Below, piece after piece: positions 17,252 to 25,636 of a stretch of DNA of 64,000 nucleotides. This stretch comes from Agromyces subbeticus DSM 16689 (lineage in GTDB: Bacteria; Actinomycetota; Actinomycetes; Actinomycetales; Microbacteriaceae), in assembly GCF_000421565.1 (NCBI RefSeq), contig NZ_ATXG01000001.1, positions 1-64,000 on the forward strand. The letters are read 5' to 3'. Positions within the stretch are counted from its first letter, which is position 1. Each line of letters starts with the position of its first letter. Below the pieces are notes generated by a model. It saw nothing but the letters and a program-made list of their open reading frames with translations, had not been told where the DNA came from and did no database searches. The translations under genes were made by a program, and so were the position numbers.

Positions 17252-17755
17252 ATGTCCACCTCCCTGTTGCTCGACCTCGTGAATTCGCGGCTCGTGATCG
17301 GTGACCAGGTGCACGACGAGCTCGGCGACGACGCCGAGGCATCCGCTTGGCTGCACTCGCATGGTGCCGCAGGCTCGACGGCCGAGGTGGCCGACGCCCG
17401 GGCGGTGCGCGACGTGCTCGTGCCCTTCCTTCGAGGCGAAGCGGATGCCGCGGTGCTCGAACCGTGGGCCGGTGCGATGCGCAAGCGCGCCCGCGTCGGC
17501 GAGAGCGGTCTCGAGTGGGTCGACGAGGTCGACCCTGCGCGGGCGATCGGGGCGCGGGCTCTCGGCGAGTGGGCGGCGCTGCAGGGTGAACAGGGTTCCC
17601 GCATCCGGCCGTGCGCGGCGCACGACTGCCAGCACTTCCTCATCGACGAGAGTCGCGCGAACGCCCGCAAGTGGCATTCGATGGAGACGTGCGGCAATCG
17701 CGCGAAGGCGCGCAGGCACTACGCGAAGTCGAAGATCGCGGCTACAGCCGGCTGA
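17252..17755 (+). CDS. CGNR zinc-finger regulator
   Basis: 167 residues: N-terminal ABATE-like stress-sensing region and a C-terminal CGNR zinc finger, with ligands in PCAAHDCQHFL and the name-giving ETCGNRAKARRHY near the C-terminus. These proteins are predicted DNA-binding regulators widespread in Actinobacteria, usually next to a single enzyme or transporter gene. Here the divergent neighbour is an alpha/beta hydrolase, and twin GTTATAAC sites lie between them. Confidence 0.88.
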   Translation: MSTSLLLDLVNSRLVIGDQVHDELGDDAEASAWLHSHGAAGSTAEVADARAVRDVLVPFLRGEADAAVLEPWAGAMRKRARVGESGLEWVDEVDPARAIGARALGEWAALQGEQGSRIRPCAAHDCQHFLIDESRANARKWHSMETCGNRAKARRHYAKSKIAATAG

Positions 17756-17764
17756 CCCGACGGA

Positions 17765-18421
17765 TCAGTCGCGGGGCTCGAGCAGGTAGCCGCGTACGAA
17801 CTCGTCGAACAGCGCGGTCATGTCGACGGTCTCATCGAGCAGCCACTGCTGCTGCAGGCCGTCCATCACGGCCGAGATGAGTCGCGCCGCGTGTGCCGTG
17901 TCGATGTCGGCGCGGATGAGCCCGTCGCGCTGCGCGTCGGCGAGCACTTGCCTGGCCGACGCCGCGCTCTCGGCGTAGCGGCGGGCGAACTCGTCGTGCG
18001 CCGGATGCTCGCTGTCGGTCGCCTCGGCCGAGATGACGGTGTAGAGCGAGGTGAGGCCTCGAGTGGTCTGGTTGTAGGCGACGACCTTGCGCACCTGCTC
18101 GAGCAGCGTGAACTCCGAGACGTCGCCCGCCGCCGACTGCACCCGGGCGTCGCGCTGGCGGAGCACCTCGGTGAAGAGTTCTTCCTTGCCCGCGAAGTGG
18201 TGCATGAGCCCCGCAGGGGTGAGGTTCACGCGCTTCGCGATCTCGCGCAGCGAGCCGCTGTGGAACCCGCTGCGACCGAAGACGACGAGCGCCGCATCCA
18301 CGATCTCCTGGCGCTTGGCCTGCCCCTTCGCGTAACTGCCGCGCGCACCGCGCACGGGTCGAGAGACGGATGCCTCGCCGGCTGGCGTGCCGCCCCCGGC
18401 ATCCGTCTCCGCCTGTCCCAT
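17765..18421 (-). CDS. TetR-family regulator of the sugar ABC operon
   Basis: 218 residues: Ala/Gly-rich leader of about 28 residues, HTH (AALVVFGRSGFHSGSLREIAKRVNLTPAGLMHHFAGKEEL), and a ligand domain ending MDGLQQQWLLDETVDM. It is paralogous to the TetR at 34688-35272 (shared GSYAKGxAKR, GLxHxFAxKEELFxExLRxRD and DGLQxQWxLD). Divergent from an ABC importer for sugars over a palindrome, so it probably represses uptake and hydrolysis of a glycoside. TetR in this position is unusual, since such operons are mostly LacI- or ROK-controlled. Leaderless start. Confidence 0.9.
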   Translation of the reverse strand: MGQAETDAGGGTPAGEASVSRPVRGARGSYAKGQAKRQEIVDAALVVFGRSGFHSGSLREIAKRVNLTPAGLMHHFAGKEELFTEVLRQRDARVQSAAGDVSEFTLLEQVRKVVAYNQTTRGLTSLYTVISAEATDSEHPAHDEFARRYAESAASARQVLADAQRDGLIRADIDTAHAARLISAVMDGLQQQWLLDETVDMTALFDEFVRGYLLEPRD

Positions 18422-18427
18422 ATGGAG

Positions 18428-18433
18428 AATCTA
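18428..18433 (-). promoter_or_regulatory. -10 box TAGATT of leaderless tetR
   Basis: TAGATT, 6 nt, ATG 18421. Confidence 0.55.
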
Positions 18434-18447
18434 GCGCACCCCGAGCC

Positions 18448-18473
18448 AAAAACCTATCGGTTGTAAGGTTTTT
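18448..18473. promoter_or_regulatory. TetR operator candidate
   Basis: AAAAACCT (18448-18455) and AGGTTTTT (18466-18473), perfect 8-bp arms with 10-bp spacer, between the tetR and ABC operon. Half-sites AAAACC/GGTTTT recur upstream of the paralogous tetR at 35305-35327. Confidence 0.65.
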
Positions 18474-18530
18474 GAGTTATGGTGGTGGCGCACCAAGCCA
18501 GCAATGCAAGCGACCAATGGAGGCCGAGCG

Positions 18531-19832
18531 ATGAATCGATGGAGATCGAACCGAGGGTTGCGACGGGTGACGACGGCCGGCGCCGTCGTCGCGGCCGGCG
18601 CGATCATGTTGACCGGATGCGGGCGAGGCGACGGGGGCGGCGCAGGCGGCCCCGAGAGCAAGGGCGCCATCAACGACGAGCCGGCGACCGGCACGGTCGA
18701 AGTCTGGGCGATGGGCAACGAGGGCGAGGTGCTCGGCGAGCTCGCGAAGCAGTTCGAAGAGGAGAACCCCGACGTCACGATCGACGTCACCGCGGTGCCG
18801 TGGGAGAGTGCGCACGACCGCATCGCGACGTCGATCGCCGGTGGCGAGACGCCCGACATCTCGATGCTCGGCACGACGTGGGTCGGCGAGTTCGCCGCGA
18901 CCGGCGCGTTCGAGCCGACGCCCGACGGCCTCGTCGACGAGGGCGACTTCTTCGAGGGATCGTGGGACACCACGATCGTCGACGAGGTGGCCTACGGCGT
19001 GCCGTGGTACGTCGACACCCGCGTGCTCTACTACCGCACCGATCTGGCCGAGGCGGCCGGCGTCGAGGCGCCCGAGACGTGGGACGAGTACAAGGCCTTC
19101 GCGAAGGCGCTGCAGCAGCAGGGCGCGACTTCGGGCGTCTCGTTGCCGCCGGGCGGCTTCGACTCCTGGCAGTACGTGACCCCGCTCGCCTGGCAGCAGG
19201 GCGGCGACATCCTCGCCGATGACGGCACGACGTTCACGCTCGACAGCCCCGAATGGAAAGAGGCGTTCGAGTTCTACGCGAGCTTCTTCGAAGAGGGCAT
19301 CTCCGAGCCCGTGCGGCTCGAGGGCGGCGAGATCGAGCAGAAGTTCATCTCGGGCGAGGTCGGCTCGTTCTACAGTGGCCCGTACCACGTGAGCCTCCTG
19401 CTCGAGCAGGGCGGCCCTGAGTTCGCTGACAAGTTCGCCGTCGCGATGGTGCCGGGCGCCGACAGTCGCACGAGCTTCACGGGCGGTGGCAACCTCGCCG
19501 TCTTCGACGACAGCGAGAACCGCGACGCCTCCTGGAAGTTCGTGCGTTGGCTGAGCGAGCCCGAGACCCAGGTCGCCTGGTACGACATCTCGAGCGACCT
19601 GCCGAGCGTGCAGGCGGCGTGGGACGACCCGGTGTTCGCGGATGACCCGTACCTCAGCGTCTTCGGCGAGCAGCTGGCCGACTCCAAGGCGCCGCCGGCG
19701 ATTCCGACCTGGGCGCAGGTCTCGGCGGTCATCGACCAGGAGCTCGAGAAGGTCACCCGCGGTGAGACGAGCGTCGACGACGCGCTCGCCGCGGTGCAGC
19801 AGCAGGCCGAGTCGATCGGCACCGGCCAGTAG
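18531..19832 (+). CDS. Sugar ABC transporter substrate-binding lipoprotein
   Basis: 433-residue MalE/UgpB-type extracellular binding protein. Signal peptide with lipobox LTGC (Cys30), then GTVEVWAMGNEGE, WESAHDRIATSIAGGETPDI and a C-terminal WKFVRWLSEPETQVAWY, all typical of carbohydrate family 1 binding proteins. First gene of an operon with two permeases and a GH1 glucosidase; no ATPase gene is present, so a shared MsiK-type ATPase elsewhere is needed. Start ATG 18531 follows GGAGG. A beta-glucoside ligand is inferred from the glucosidase. Confidence 0.93.
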   Translation: MNRWRSNRGLRRVTTAGAVVAAGAIMLTGCGRGDGGGAGGPESKGAINDEPATGTVEVWAMGNEGEVLGELAKQFEEENPDVTIDVTAVPWESAHDRIATSIAGGETPDISMLGTTWVGEFAATGAFEPTPDGLVDEGDFFEGSWDTTIVDEVAYGVPWYVDTRVLYYRTDLAEAAGVEAPETWDEYKAFAKALQQQGATSGVSLPPGGFDSWQYVTPLAWQQGGDILADDGTTFTLDSPEWKEAFEFYASFFEEGISEPVRLEGGEIEQKFISGEVGSFYSGPYHVSLLLEQGGPEFADKFAVAMVPGADSRTSFTGGGNLAVFDDSENRDASWKFVRWLSEPETQVAWYDISSDLPSVQAAWDDPVFADDPYLSVFGEQLADSKAPPAIPTWAQVSAVIDQELEKVTRGETSVDDALAAVQQQAESIGTGQ

Positions 19833-19834
19833 CG

Positions 19835-20758
19835 ATGGTCGCCCTCACCCCGTCGGCTCCGACGCGTGCCCGTGCGGCATCGCGCCGGAGCCGGCGCGCC
19901 ACGCTCATCGCGTGGGGCTTCGCCGCCCCGTTCGTGATCCTCTTCCTCGTCTTCATGGCTGGCCCCATCGTGGCGTCGCTGCTGATGAGCTTCACCGACC
20001 TCACGACTCGCGACCTGCAGACGCCGTTCAACGTCAACGTCGTTGGCTTCGAGAACTACGCGAAGCTCTTCGACGACCCGCGTTTCCTGCGCTCGCTGCT
20101 GAACACGGGCATCTTTGTGATCGTCGGCGTGCCCGTGACGATGGCGCTCGCGCTCGCCGTGGCGCTCGCGCTGAACACCGGCATCGCGAAGTTCCGCACG
20201 GTCTTCCGGGTCGGCTACTACGCGCCGGTCGTCACGTCGATCGTCGCGATCGCGATCGTGTGGCGGTTCATCCTGCAGCCCGACGGCCTGCTCAACGCCT
20301 TTCTCGGCTGGTTCGGCATCAACGGGCCCGACTGGCTGCAGTCGACGACGTGGGCGTTGCCGTCGCTCATCCTCATGGCCGTGTGGCGCAACATCGGCAC
20401 GCTCATGGTGATCTTCTTGGCGGGCCTGCAGGGCGTGCCGAAAGAACACCACGAGGCGGCGATGGTCGACGGGGCGAACGCGTTCCAGCGCTTCGGCAAC
20501 ATCACGCTGCCCGCGATGCGGCCGACGCTGCTCTTCGCCGCGGTGATTACGGGCATCGGCTTCCTGCAGTTCTTGGAGGAGCCGTTCGTGATGACTCGCG
20601 GCGGCCCGCTCGACTCGACGCTCTCGACGGCGATGTACACCTACAACCAGTTCGGGTTCGGTAACTACTCGTTCGCGTCCGCCGCGAGCTACGTGCTGTT
20701 CCTCGCGATCGTGGCGCTGTCGCTGATCCAGTTCCGGCTGCTCGGAAAGAAGGACTGA
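19835..20758 (+). CDS. Sugar ABC transporter permease (MalF type)
   Basis: 307 residues with six predicted membrane helices (first at about 27-50) and the permease EAA loop (EHHEAAMVDGANAFQRFGNITLPAM) for contact with the ATPase. It follows the binding protein gene by 2 bp, and its TGA shares one base with the next ATG, so all three are translated together. Confidence 0.95.
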   Translation: MVALTPSAPTRARAASRRSRRATLIAWGFAAPFVILFLVFMAGPIVASLLMSFTDLTTRDLQTPFNVNVVGFENYAKLFDDPRFLRSLLNTGIFVIVGVPVTMALALAVALALNTGIAKFRTVFRVGYYAPVVTSIVAIAIVWRFILQPDGLLNAFLGWFGINGPDWLQSTTWALPSLILMAVWRNIGTLMVIFLAGLQGVPKEHHEAAMVDGANAFQRFGNITLPAMRPTLLFAAVITGIGFLQFLEEPFVMTRGGPLDSTLSTAMYTYNQFGFGNYSFASAASYVLFLAIVALSLIQFRLLGKKD

Positions 20759-21660
20759 TGTCGTCGACCACCGGCAACGCCCCGGTGACGGATGTCGCCC
20801 GCTCCGCGGCATCCGCTGCCCCGCCGAACCGCACCGGGCGTCGTCGACCGCGCCCGAAGTGGTGGCTCTACGTCGTGCTGAGCGTCGGGCTCGTCGCGAT
20901 GGTCATGCCGTTCGTATGGATGATCCTCGGTTCGTTCAAGACCACGGCCGAGATCCGCCAGTACCCGACGAACTTCTGGCCGATCGACCCGACCGTCGAG
21001 AACTACACGCAACTGTTCGGTCGGCTGGACTTCACGACCTTCTTCACGAACAGCATCATCGTCGCGGTCTTCGTGACCCTCGGCAACATCGTGTTCTCGT
21101 CGATGGTCGGCTACGCGCTCGCCAAGCTCGAGTTCCGCGGCAAGCGCCTGCTCTTCGTGCTCGTGCTCGCGACGCTCATGGTGCCGGGAGTCGTGACGTT
21201 CGTGCCGCTCTTCGTGCTGACCGCGAACCTCGGGCTCGTGAACTCCTACCCCGGGCTGATTCTGCCGTTCCTGATCACGCCGCTCGGGGTGTTCCTCATG
21301 CGGCAGTTCATGTTGAGCCTGCCCGACGACATCATCGAGGCCGCGCGCATCGACGGCGCGAGCGAGTGGCGCATCTTCCTCAGGGTGATCATGCCGCTCT
21401 GCGGGCCCGCGGTCGCGACGCTCACGATCCTCACGTTCCTCGCGAGCTGGAACAACTTCCTCTGGCCACTCGTGGTCGCGACGAGCGAAGACAAGTACAC
21501 CCTGCCGGTCGCGCTCGCGCTCTACTCGGTGGGCCAGAACGCGGCGCAGTACGGCCTCATGATGGCGGGCGCCGTCGTCGTGGTCGTGCCCGTGCTGCTC
21601 ATCTTCGTGGTGTTGCAGCGCTACTTCGTGCAGGGCATCGCGCTCACCGGAATCAAGTGA
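20758..21660 (+). CDS. Sugar ABC transporter permease (MalG type)
   Basis: 300 residues, six helices, EAA loop EAARIDGASEWRIFLRVIMPL; starts with a low-complexity cytoplasmic leader containing the ATSVARSAASAA-like stretch encoded partly by a GGATGT/GCATCC pair. Completes the heterodimeric channel with the MalF-type permease. Coupled by TGATG. Confidence 0.95.
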   Translation: MSSTTGNAPVTDVARSAASAAPPNRTGRRRPRPKWWLYVVLSVGLVAMVMPFVWMILGSFKTTAEIRQYPTNFWPIDPTVENYTQLFGRLDFTTFFTNSIIVAVFVTLGNIVFSSMVGYALAKLEFRGKRLLFVLVLATLMVPGVVTFVPLFVLTANLGLVNSYPGLILPFLITPLGVFLMRQFMLSLPDDIIEAARIDGASEWRIFLRVIMPLCGPAVATLTILTFLASWNNFLWPLVVATSEDKYTLPVALALYSVGQNAAQYGLMMAGAVVVVVPVLLIFVVLQRYFVQGIALTGIK

Positions 21661-21680
21661 CGGATTCGGCCGCGACCACG

Positions 21681-21710
21681 CAACAAGCAAGCAACACGCA
21701 ACAAGCAAGG
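21681..21710 (+). repeat. Short direct repeat before GH1 gene
   Basis: CAACAAGCAA occurs twice, separated by GCAACACG, and the second copy runs into the AAGGAG of the glucosidase. Unusually A-rich; may be an unstructured leader favouring translation. Confidence 0.45.
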
Positions 21711-21718
21711 AGACCTGG

Positions 21719-22885
21719 ATGACCGACATCCGCTTCCCCGACGGCTTCCTCTGGGGTGCCTCGACCGCCGCGCACCAAGTGGAGGGCAACAACGTCAACT
21801 CCGACTGGTGGCAGCGCGAGCACGGGCACTTGCCCGGTGCCCCGGTGGAGTCGCCCTCGGGTGACGCGGCCGACAGTTTCCACCGCTACCCCGAAGACAT
21901 GGCGTTGCTCGCCGATGCCGGGCTGAACTCGTACCGGTTCAGCATCGAGTGGGCGCGCATCGAGCCCGAAGAGGGGTTCGTCTCGCGGGCGATGATCGAC
22001 CACTACCGGCGCATGGTCGACACCGCGCGCGGCCTCGGCCTCGAGCCGATGGTGACGCTGCACCACTTCACGAACCCGATCTGGTTCGCGCGCGACGGCG
22101 GCTGGCTGACGGATGCCTCGGTCGACCGCTTCGCTCGCTTCGTCGAGGCCGCGCTGCCGATCATCGACGGCGTCGACCTCGTCTGCACGATCAACGAGCC
22201 CAACATGGTGTCGGTGCTCGCCGACCCCGAGGTCGGGTTCCCGTCGATCGGGCTTCCGCCGGGCGTGCCGCACGTGACCGACCGACTGATCGCGGCGCAC
22301 AAACGCGCCGCCGGGTTGGTGCGGGGCGCAGGCAGCAAGGCCGGCTGGTCGGTGGCGACGCAGGCGTATCAGGCCGAGCCCGGTGCCGAGCGGGTGGCCG
22401 CAGACTACGGGTGGTCTCGCGAAGACGTGTTCCTCGACGCAGCATCCGGCGACGACTGGGTGGGGGTGCAGGCGTACACGCGCACGAAGATCGGCGCCGA
22501 CGGGCCTCTGCCGATTCCGGATGCCGCGGAGCGCACGCTCACCGGCTGGGAGTACTACCCGGCGGCGATCGGCGACGGCATCCGTAATTCGTGGGCGCGC
22601 AACGGACTGCCGGTCTACGTGACCGAGAACGGTATCGCGACCGCCGATGACGCACGCCGCGTCGACTACACGCGGGGCGCACTGCAGGCGGTCGGTGCGG
22701 CCATGGCCGACGGTGTCGACGTGCGCGGCTACCTGCACTGGAGCGCGCTCGACAACTACGAGTGGGGCAGCTTCCGCCCGACGTTCGGTCTCATCGGCTG
22801 GGACCCGCAGACCTTCGAGCGCCGGCCGAAGCCGAGCCTCGCCTGGCTCGGCGAGGTCGCGCGGGCCGGTGCCGTCGAGGGCTGA
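21719..22885 (+). CDS. GH1 beta-glucosidase
   Basis: Retaining glycoside hydrolase family 1 barrel, 388 residues: FPDGFLWGASTAAHQVEG at the N-terminus, acid/base Glu160 in TINEPN and nucleophile Glu303 in YVTENG. Shorter than usual GH1 enzymes (about 450), so some loops are reduced. Cytoplasmic (no signal), it would cleave imported beta-glucosides, in keeping with its place at the end of the sugar ABC operon. ATG follows AAGGAG. Confidence 0.94.
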   Translation: MTDIRFPDGFLWGASTAAHQVEGNNVNSDWWQREHGHLPGAPVESPSGDAADSFHRYPEDMALLADAGLNSYRFSIEWARIEPEEGFVSRAMIDHYRRMVDTARGLGLEPMVTLHHFTNPIWFARDGGWLTDASVDRFARFVEAALPIIDGVDLVCTINEPNMVSVLADPEVGFPSIGLPPGVPHVTDRLIAAHKRAAGLVRGAGSKAGWSVATQAYQAEPGAERVAADYGWSREDVFLDAASGDDWVGVQAYTRTKIGADGPLPIPDAAERTLTGWEYYPAAIGDGIRNSWARNGLPVYVTENGIATADDARRVDYTRGALQAVGAAMADGVDVRGYLHWSALDNYEWGSFRPTFGLIGWDPQTFERRPKPSLAWLGEVARAGAVEG

Positions 22886-22897
22886 CGGAAGCGCGGA

Positions 22898-23440
22898 TCA
22901 GGCGGCGACCTCGAGGACGATCTCGAGGCCGTCCTCCTCGTCCCACTGCTCGCCGACGGCGACGAAACCGTACTGATCGATGAGTGCTCGTGACGCGTGA
23001 TTCTCAGGGCTGATCGTCGCGCGGACCGTCCGCACTCGGGCGTCGTCAGCCGCGGCCGCGAGCAGCGTCTCGAGCGCGATGCGGGCGTAGCCGCGTCGTC
23101 GCTGTGCGGGGTCGACTCGGTATCCGATCTCGACCATGCCGTTCTCGTCTGGCTGCCCGTGGAAACCGGCGAGGCCGACGGCGGCGGTCTCGCCGTCGAC
23201 CAGGATGAAGCGCGTGACCCACGGGGCATCCGCCGGCGTGTGCGCGAGCTGAGCGCTGCGCATGCGCCAGAGCCCCGCGCACTCGGGGCCGGCGAGATAG
23301 GGCGTGATGGCTTCGCTACCGGTGAGGTCATCGAGGACTGCGCCCGTTGCCAGCGCATCGATCAGCGCCGGCTGGATCTGCTCGAGCCGGAGTGCCGTCG
23401 ATGTCGCTGGCGGCCGCCATGGCGCGTCGGTGATCGTCAT
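22898..23440 (-). CDS. GNAT-family N-acetyltransferase
   Basis: 180 residues. Acetyl-CoA pyrophosphate loop at QRRRGYARIALETLL, preceded by EIGYRVDPA, and a C-terminal ASRALIDQYGFVAVGEQW motif. RimJ/RimL-like; acceptor unknown. Divergent from the ABC ATPase gene; convergent with the GH1 gene. Confidence 0.88.
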   Translation of the reverse strand: MTITDAPWRPPATSTALRLEQIQPALIDALATGAVLDDLTGSEAITPYLAGPECAGLWRMRSAQLAHTPADAPWVTRFILVDGETAAVGLAGFHGQPDENGMVEIGYRVDPAQRRRGYARIALETLLAAAADDARVRTVRATISPENHASRALIDQYGFVAVGEQWDEEDGLEIVLEVAA

Positions 23441-23476
23441 GGTCGTATCCTCGCAGGGCGCTGCGATGATGGATCC

Positions 23477-24106
23477 GTGATCGAAGTCATCGGTGCGAGC
23501 GTCGCGGTCGACGGCGTCACGATGCTCAACCCGGTGACGCTGCAGGCGCGCCGTGGCGACGTCGTCGCGATCCGGGGTGCGAACGGTTCGGGCAAGACCA
23601 CATTGCTTCGGCTGTTGACGGGGCAGCTCTCGCCATCGACCGGAACGGTCACGGTCAACGGCAGCGTGCCCGACCCGCGCGAGCCGGCGTTCCGTGCGCG
23701 CATCGCCGGCATGATCGGGCTGCCTCCGTTCGCGCGCGATCTCACGCTCCGCGAGCACGCGACGCTCGTAGGCGCGACATGGGGGTGGAGCGTCGAAGCG
23801 TCGCGCGCGGCGGCCGAGGAGGTGCTCGATCAGCTCGGGCTCGCGCGACTGGTCGACCGCTTTCCACACGAACTCTCGTCTGGCCAGACGCAATTGGCCG
23901 GTCTTGCCGTGACGCTGGTGCGCCCGAGTGAGGTCATCGTGCTCGATGAACCGGAGCAACGGCTCGATCAGGACCGCCTCGGCGGCGTGCTCCGTCTCCT
24001 TCGGGGCCGCCAGCGAGACGGCGCGACGGTCATCGTCGCCACTCACGACGATCGGGTCGTGACCGAACTGCAGGCGACGCCGGTGCACCTCGCGGAGGCG
24101 GCGTGA
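23477..24106 (+). CDS. ABC transporter ATP-binding protein
   Basis: 209 residues, one ATPase domain: Walker A GANGSGKTT, signature LSSGQTQ (a variant of LSGGQ), Walker B VIVLDEPE and H-loop ATHDD. GTG start at 23477 is the first in frame that leaves a full domain. The stop overlaps the GTG of the membrane partner by 4 bp, so they form a two-gene exporter or channel-type ABC system; substrate unknown. Confidence 0.9.
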   Translation: MIEVIGASVAVDGVTMLNPVTLQARRGDVVAIRGANGSGKTTLLRLLTGQLSPSTGTVTVNGSVPDPREPAFRARIAGMIGLPPFARDLTLREHATLVGATWGWSVEASRAAAEEVLDQLGLARLVDRFPHELSSGQTQLAGLAVTLVRPSEVIVLDEPEQRLDQDRLGGVLRLLRGRQRDGATVIVATHDDRVVTELQATPVHLAEAA

Positions 24107-25596
24107 CCGACCCCATGCGAACGGTGCTGGCGGTGTGGCGCAGCCGGCACGATCGATCGCTCGCCGAGGCGTCGTACACCGTGTATCTCGTCATCATGAT
24201 CGCCCTGGTGACGATCGCACCGCTCGTGCGCGGGGTCTGGCTCGTGGCGACCGACGCTGCGCTCGCCGCGGCCGTCGCGCCGACGACCGCCGCACCGATC
24301 GCCGGTGTCGTCGTCGCATCGGTCTGGGTCGTCGCACTCGTCGCCGGTCATGTGCGTGGGCCCGTCGTCTTCGAGCCCTTCCTCGCTCACGTGCTCACCG
24401 GCGGCCCGATTCCTCAGCGCACGGCGTTCGCGCGTACGGTGTCGATCACCGTGGGTGTGAGCAGCGCCATCGGCGCGGCCGTCGCAGGATGCCTCTCCCT
24501 CGCGTGGAACACGGCAGGCGCCCTGACGGGAGTCGGCGGGTCAGCGGCGGTGCTGGCGGGAGCGGCGTGCGGTGCTCTCGCAGCAGTCCTCTGGCTCGTC
24601 GGTCAGTGCGCCGGCGACCGCGCGCTGGCCGTCGGCGTCGGGGTGGTGACGACGTCGCTCGTGGCGGCGGTGACCCTTCCCTCGTCGTGGGTGTTCAGCC
24701 CGGTCGGCTGGGTGATGGCGGCGTACGCGCGGGCAGGGGAACCGGGCCCCGCATTCGCGCTCATGGGCCTGGCGGCGCTCGGCCTCGCGCTGACGCCGAG
24801 ACTCACTGCGCGACTGAACCCCGCAACTGTCGTCCGTCAATCCCGTCAGTGGGCGAGTGTGCGCCTGCACGCCGGAACCCTCGACTTCTCCGCCTCAGCG
24901 GCCACCTACCAACCGCTCCCACGGCGCGGCCGGTCCAGGTTCGCCATTCGGGGGGCGCCCTTGCTCGCGCTGGTGGTGTTCGTTCGCGACGCGCGCGCTG
25001 CGATTCGAACGCCGCCACGGCTCACGACGAGCGTCATCGGGCTCGTGTGCTGTGGTGCACTGGTCACGCTCGCCGCCACTGCCGTCCCAACCGCGTGGAT
25101 GCTGTCTGCAGCAGCCGGCCTCGTGGCGTACGCGGCGGTCGGGGCGGTCAGCGACGGCATCCGGCACGCCATCGAGGCCGCGGCAGCACTCCCGCTCTAC
25201 GGACTGAGCGACCTCGCGATGCTGGCTGCGCATGTCCTCTTCCCGATCCTCGTCACGATCGTCGCGGTCACGATCGGCGCGATCGGATTCTCCGTCCTCG
25301 CCCCGACGGCCACCTGGACCGCGATCGCGGCGGCGCTTGCGCTCGCCGTCAGCGTGGTCGCGATCCGAGTGATGAATGCGCTCAAGCCGCCGCTCCCCAT
25401 CGCGCTGCTCGTGCCGATCCCGACGCCGGCGGGCGATGCCGCCGCGCTCAACCGGGTGCTCTGGGCTGTAGACGGGCTGATCTTCGCGGCTCTCGCGGGA
25501 CTCGCGGCGTCGGCCGCCGCGGGCACCGTTCTTCCCGCGCTGATCCTCTTCGTCGCCGTCCTCGCGGTCTCCTCCTTCAGGTGGAAACGCCGCTGA
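24103..25596 (+). CDS. ABC-associated integral membrane protein (DUF6297-like)
   Basis: 497 residues with about ten to twelve hydrophobic helices (from about 30 to 490) interrupted by a cytoplasmic region of about 40 residues near 230-280. No named transport signature; size, position and coupling to an ATPase gene match the actinobacterial DUF6297-type ABC partner family. Probably the membrane half of an exporter. Confidence 0.75.
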   Translation: MTDPMRTVLAVWRSRHDRSLAEASYTVYLVIMIALVTIAPLVRGVWLVATDAALAAAVAPTTAAPIAGVVVASVWVVALVAGHVRGPVVFEPFLAHVLTGGPIPQRTAFARTVSITVGVSSAIGAAVAGCLSLAWNTAGALTGVGGSAAVLAGAACGALAAVLWLVGQCAGDRALAVGVGVVTTSLVAAVTLPSSWVFSPVGWVMAAYARAGEPGPAFALMGLAALGLALTPRLTARLNPATVVRQSRQWASVRLHAGTLDFSASAATYQPLPRRGRSRFAIRGAPLLALVVFVRDARAAIRTPPRLTTSVIGLVCCGALVTLAATAVPTAWMLSAAAGLVAYAAVGAVSDGIRHAIEAAAALPLYGLSDLAMLAAHVLFPILVTIVAVTIGAIGFSVLAPTATWTAIAAALALAVSVVAIRVMNALKPPLPIALLVPIPTPAGDAAALNRVLWAVDGLIFAALAGLAASAAAGTVLPALILFVAVLAVSSFRWKRR

Positions 25597-25623
25597 TTCC
25601 CGATGCGCCGGCTCGCCGGGGAG

Positions 25624-25629
25624 TAGGGT
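25624..25629 (+). promoter_or_regulatory. -10 box TAGGGT of leaderless POT transporter
   Basis: TAGGGT, 7 nt, ATG 25637; supports this ATG over the GTG at 25628. Confidence 0.5.
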
Positions 25630-25636
25630 GACCGGC

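Noticed and set aside
21681..21710. CAACAAGCAA repeats as a riboswitch or CRISPR-like leader
   Set aside because: No stem and only two copies; more likely an unstructured leader.
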